A stretch of DNA of 6,389 nucleotides from Gemmatimonadaceae bacterium (GTDB taxonomy: Bacteria > Gemmatimonadota > Gemmatimonadetes > Gemmatimonadales > Gemmatimonadaceae), in the NCBI GenBank assembly GCA_017881545.1, contig JADGQU010000144.1:1-6389 (forward strand). Direction: 5' to 3'. Both the position numbers and the translations under genes were made by a program. Under the pieces are notes generated by a model, which saw nothing but the letters and a program-made list of their open reading frames with translations, was not told the origin of the DNA and did no database searches. Positions 4,703-6,389 of the stretch are shown here, piece by piece; the stretch's first letter is position 1; each line of letters opens with the position of its first letter.

Positions 4703-6389
4703 TCGTTCCGATGAGCCGCGTGCGCATCATCGGGCCGAAGGACGAGGTCGATGCGGTGCTTCGGGCCGTGCAGGACCTGGGGCAGCTTCAACTCGCCGAG
4801 TTGCCGGACCGCGTCGGCGTGAGACCAGCCCGACTTGGCCCGTCGCGTGAACGCAGGCGACGCCAACTGACGCGGCTGCTGGAGGACGCCAGAGACGCGT
4901 TGCACTCGCTGCGCGTTGCCCCGCACCGTGTCGCGCCCGCAACGATTACCACCGGCGACTTCGCGCGCTGGGCGCGGCTCGCGCGCCGGACGCGTCGAGA
5001 GGCCAGAGGTCTCCTCGACCGCCAGGCTGCGCTCCGCGACGAACGAGCGCTGATCACTCGGTATCGCGAGTTCCTGCTGGCCGTGCTACCCGCGATCCGC
5101 AAAGTCGCCGACTCGAGGCGACTCACCAGTCACGCGGTGGTGGTGCCGGCGTCAGCGCGTGGCGCGGTGGATGTGCTCGCATCCGCACTGCGCGAAGAGC
5201 TCGGCGCGGAGTTCACAATGTCGATCCATCCCCTGCCGGGCGGTGACGTCGCGATTCTGCTCATCCTGCCGAACGAGTTCAGCAATCGCCTCGAGGCACG
5301 CCTTGCCGAAGCGCGGGTACCCGAGGTTCCTCTGCCCGATGCGTACCGATCCTTGCCGCTGACCGAGGCGATTCCGCAGATGCTCGCACGCCTGTCAGCG
5401 ATCCCTGGCGAGGTGGAGGAATGCGAGCGCAACGTCACCGCGCTCGGCAAAGCTCGTGGGGACGCGATGTGGAAGGCGCAAGCGGCCGTCGAGGACTGGC
5501 TCGCCGCCGCGTCTGCCCGCGAACGCACGGCGGAGACGGGCCACGCATTCACGATCGAAGGCTGGCTGCCGGCGGGGAGCGTGGGCCAGCTCGAGCAACG
5601 CGTTCGCGCCGCCGCCGGAGCAGCCGTGATCATCGAGACGATCGCGCGCGAGAACTGGGGCTCGGAGGACGCGCCGGTGGTCCTCGCCAATCCGCGCCTC
5701 TTCAGGCCATTCGAGAAGCTGCTCGCTCTTCTCCCGCTGCCGCGCTACGGTTCGATCGACCCGACTCCGTTCGTGGCCGTCTTTTTCCCGCTCATCTTCG
5801 GGATGATGATGGGTGACGTCGGCTATGGCATTGTCCTGGGCGTGATCGCTCTCATCGTGCATGCGCGCGCCAAACCCGGGTCGCTGGCCCGCACAGCGGC
5901 GGAAATAGCGGGCCCATGCGCGGCGTTCGCTATCGTGTTCGGCGTGCTCTTCGGCGAGTTCTTCGGCGATATCGCCCGGCGCACACTGGGCGTGCGTCCG
6001 CTGTTGCTGGATCGCGAGCAGGCGGTGTTCGCCACGCTCGCCGCAGCGGTGGGTCTCGGCGTCGTTCACGTCGTGCTTGGGCTCGCACTTGGCGCGGTTG
6101 CCGCGGGACGCAAGGATGCAAGGAGGGCGGTGGGCCGCGGTGTGTCGGCTGTGATGGTCCTGCTCGTCGTGGCTGCTCTGCTGGCCGCGTTCAAGGTTCT
6201 TCCGGCGCGACTCTTTACGCCGGCCGTGATACTGCTGCTGGTCGCGTTTCCTGTCCTCGTGTTTGCGGAGGGCGTGCTCGGGATGATCGAACTAATGACG
6301 ACACTCGGAAACGTGCTGTCGTACGCGCGCGTCATGGCGATCGGCACGGCGTCCGTGATTCTCGCGGTCGTGGCCAATCAGATGGTCGG
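4699..6389 (+). CDS. V/A-type ATPase membrane subunit I (a-type), 3' end cut by window edge
   Basis: Subunit I forms the ion half-channels of the V/A-ATPase membrane sector and anchors the peripheral stalk. 563 residues are visible of a family usually about 600-660 long. The first 350 residues are the cytoplasmic arm: an N-terminal domain (MSRVRIIGPKDEVDAVL), a charged coiled coil (roughly 45-135), and the segment leading to PVVLANPRLFRPFEKL and IDPTPF (353-358). Next comes FFPLIFGMMMGDVGYG (362-377), a hallmark membrane motif, then GEFFGD (419-424) and several more membrane helices. EGVLGMIELMTTLGNVLSYARV ends with Arg544, which matches the conserved channel arginine that faces the rotor-ring carboxylate. 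The start is GTG at 4699, overlapping the upstream stop by GTGA, with GGAGGG at 4687-4692 as a good ribosome binding site; ATG at 4711 is an alternative. The rotor-ring and catalytic A/B genes are expected beyond the right edge. Confidence 0.95.
   Translation, partial: MIVPMSRVRIIGPKDEVDAVLRAVQDLGQLQLAELPDRVGVRPARLGPSRERRRRQLTRLLEDARDALHSLRVAPHRVAPATITTGDFARWARLARRTRREARGLLDRQAALRDERALITRYREFLLAVLPAIRKVADSRRLTSHAVVVPASARGAVDVLASALREELGAEFTMSIHPLPGGDVAILLILPNEFSNRLEARLAEARVPEVPLPDAYRSLPLTEAIPQMLARLSAIPGEVEECERNVTALGKARGDAMWKAQAAVEDWLAAASARERTAETGHAFTIEGWLPAGSVGQLEQRVRAAAGAAVIIETIARENWGSEDAPVVLANPRLFRPFEKLLALLPLPRYGSIDPTPFVAVFFPLIFGMMMGDVGYGIVLGVIALIVHARAKPGSLARTAAEIAGPCAAFAIVFGVLFGEFFGDIARRTLGVRPLLLDREQAVFATLAAAVGLGVVHVVLGLALGAVAAGRKDARRAVGRGVSAVMVLLVVAALLAAFKVLPARLFTPAVILLLVAFPVLVFAEGVLGMIELMTTLGNVLSYARVMAIGTASVILAVVANQMV

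Overview
This is a GC-rich bacterial window with three blocks. Block 1 (minus strand, 2250 down to 1) is a [NiFe]-hydrogenase maturation operon, hypC-hypD-hypE, with hypE cut by the left edge. Block 2 (plus strand, 2671-4173) is a large secreted multiheme c-type cytochrome with eight CXXCH motifs and one CX4CH motif. It is transcribed divergently from hypCDE across a 420-base control region. Block 3 (plus strand, from 4325 to the right edge) is the start of a V/A-type ATPase operon: a small coiled-coil peripheral-stalk subunit (H/G type), then membrane subunit I (a-type), cut by the right edge.

The host cannot be fixed from the sequence alone. High GC, frequent GTG starts, a bacterial V/A-ATPase, a large multiheme cytochrome and hyp genes together would fit an environmental Gram-negative lineage such as Gemmatimonadota or a similar soil or sediment phylum. 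That placement is a guess.

HypC, HypD and HypE belong to the assembly line that builds the Fe(CN)2CO part of the [NiFe] active site. HypE (with HypF) makes the cyanide ligands, and the HypC-HypD complex carries the iron that receives them. No hydrogenase subunit and no hypA, hypB or hypF lies in the window, so those must be elsewhere. The cytochrome would work outside the cytoplasmic membrane as an electron carrier. Its position makes a link to hydrogen oxidation plausible but unproven. The ATPase genes are probably a separate unit, because a GC-rich hairpin follows the cytochrome.

All three same-strand gene junctions with no gap (hypC/hypD, hypD/hypE, stalk subunit/subunit I) use the same 4-base GTGA overlap. 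The divergent intergenic region holds a 19-bp near-palindrome just upstream of a plausible hypC promoter, and a 16-bp direct repeat present in nearly three tandem copies. These are the least explained elements here. Nothing in the window amounts to a clearly new system. The best leads are the unassigned nine-motif cytochrome and the structured control region it shares with hypCDE.
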